Below the pieces are notes generated by a model. It saw only the letters and a list, made by a program, of their open reading frames with translations, had not been told where the DNA came from and made no database searches. The position numbers and the translations under genes were made by a program. Shown in pieces: positions 6,244 through 6,708 of a stretch of DNA of 6,708 nt (its first letter is position 1; each line of letters opens with the position of its first letter). Origin of the DNA: Candidatus Gottesmanbacteria bacterium (GTDB lineage Bacteria > Patescibacteriota > Microgenomatia > UBA10105 > UBA927); assembly GCA_016218185.1 (NCBI GenBank), contig JACREP010000099.1, positions 1 to 6,708 of the forward strand, given 5' to 3'.

Positions 6244-6252
6244 TGAATTACC

Positions 6253-6546
6253 ATGAGTGAGTTACAGCAAATTCAGCAAACGCTAAAAACGCACGGAAAT
6301 GCCCTGGCAGGGCGTTACCACGTGCGACGCTTTGGCGTGTTTGGGTCGGTTGTGCACGGCGACCAAACAGCCACGAGCGACATCGACGTGCTGGTTGAAT
6401 TTTCCCGGCCTATTGGGCTGTTTCAATTTATTGAACTTGAAGAAGAGCTGAAAGCACTGCTCAATAAAGACGTGGATTTGGTCACGCCGAACGCGCTCCA
6501 TCCACTCATTAAAACCGATGTGTTACGGGAAACCGTCTATGTCTAA
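6253..6546 (+). CDS. mntA: MntA-like minimal nucleotidyltransferase antitoxin
   Basis: This 97-aa protein is a minimal nucleotidyltransferase of the MNT superfamily. It has the full GSX10DXD signature: G31-S32, ten residues, then D43-I-D45, within FGVFGSVVHG...SDIDVLVEF. The third metal-ligand aspartate is probably D75 in DVDLV. In characterised MntA-HepT pairs, the nucleotidyltransferase neutralises the HepT RNase by adding AMP to a tyrosine beside the RX4HXY motif. Its stop codon overlaps the start of a hepT remnant (6539-6541), the usual gene order for such pairs. The catalytic residues are intact although the partner toxin is broken, so the enzyme may be an orphan, act on another HepT copy, or be decaying without selection. 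The ATG at 6253 follows a leaderless-type promoter. The assignment to the family is firm, and the antitoxin role is inferred from the neighbour. Confidence 0.9.
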   Translation: MSELQQIQQTLKTHGNALAGRYHVRRFGVFGSVVHGDQTATSDIDVLVEFSRPIGLFQFIELEEELKALLNKDVDLVTPNALHPLIKTDVLRETVYV

Positions 6547-6684
6547 ACGAACCCTTGTCCTCTACGCTCGCGGGACAAGGTGATCCACGAGTATTTTGGC
6601 ATTGACCTGGAGATTCTATGGAAAACGATTCAAGAAGATCTCCCTCGCCTCAGGGAACAGCTGCAACCGCTTTTGGCAGAGTGA
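6539..6684 (+). pseudogene. hepT: hepT HEPN toxin remnant with internal deletion and frame change
   Basis: The ATG at 6539 overlaps the end of the nucleotidyltransferase gene and reads MSKRTLVLYAR, a typical HepT N-terminus, then GTR and a TGA at 6581-6583. From 6571, in another frame, the HepT C-terminus resumes: RDKVIHEYFGIDLEILWKTI and 17 more residues to the TGA at 6682-6684. The catalytic RX4HXY motif (RDKVIHEY) is intact. Together the pieces cover about 48 residues, whereas HepT proteins are usually about 110-120, so roughly 60-70 residues from the middle are missing. The junction lies near CGCTCGCGGGAC (6565-6576). HepT is a HEPN-domain RNase toxin. This copy cannot make a normal protein. 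The C-terminal piece is in the same frame as the upstream nucleotidyltransferase, separated from it by the TAA at 6544-6546. An assembly error is a less likely alternative. Confidence 0.85.
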
Positions 6685-6708
6685 TTCCATGTCTGGCTTG
6701 TTTATTGC

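Noticed and set aside
6253..6684. Stop-codon read-through joining the nucleotidyltransferase to the HepT C-terminus
   Set aside because: The two are in the same frame after the TAA at 6544-6546, but the intervening codons are leftover HepT N-terminal sequence read in the wrong frame, and nothing suggests recoding.
6689..6708. Possible start of another gene (ATG TCT GGC TTG ...)
   Set aside because: Only six codons are available before the edge and no promoter or ribosome-binding site supports it.
1..6708. CRISPR arrays, tRNA or rRNA genes
   Set aside because: No regularly spaced repeats, tRNA-like cloverleaf or rRNA sequence was seen on either strand by reading.

Overview
The window looks like a piece of a Patescibacteria (Candidate Phyla Radiation) genome, most likely the Microgenomates side. 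This is inferred from the protein families and their order: a PrgI-like membrane protein, a TraC-like protein and a VirB4-like ATPase on one strand, and a soluble-looking TraG/VirD4-type ATPase on the other. No rRNA or other marker gene is present to fix the taxonomy.

Bases 1-2679 (minus strand) hold a tightly packed operon for a type IV secretion or DNA-transfer-like apparatus. It reads PrgI-family protein (414 aa, with a coiled coil and a C-terminal beta-sandwich-like domain), TraC-like protein (218 aa, 4-nt ATGA overlap), then the N-terminal 256 residues of a VirB4-like ATPase that runs off the left edge. Bases 2818-4998 (plus strand) hold a 726-aa ATPase with Walker A and B motifs, the probable coupling or motor partner. 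The two units are divergent. Between them lie candidate promoters for both directions and a perfect 10-bp inverted repeat that sits upstream of both predicted transcription starts, so it may be a shared operator.

Bases 4990-5073 hold a compound hairpin after the ATPase gene and directly before nadD (5074-5637), the nicotinate-nucleotide adenylyltransferase of NAD synthesis. Bases 5636-6098 form a small module: a four-helix-bundle (S23/IVS-type) gene between very AT-rich flanks that include a perfect 17-bp inverted repeat. The left arm starts inside the nadD stop codon. This looks like an inserted cassette, but no transposase is present.

Bases 6099-6252 have no convincing gene. They hold a strong but badly spaced ribosome-binding-like motif, a G-quadruplex-type run and a good promoter. 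Bases 6253-6684 hold an MntA-like nucleotidyltransferase antitoxin followed by a hepT toxin gene broken by an internal deletion and frame change.

A recurrent feature is that none of the eight gene starts has a clear Shine-Dalgarno site at normal spacing, while three starts (2679, 2818, 6253) have a -10-like hexamer ending only 6-9 nt before the ATG, as expected for leaderless transcripts. The most interesting points are the divergent DNA-transfer control region, these apparent leaderless promoters, the inverted-repeat-flanked S23 cassette and the decayed HepT.
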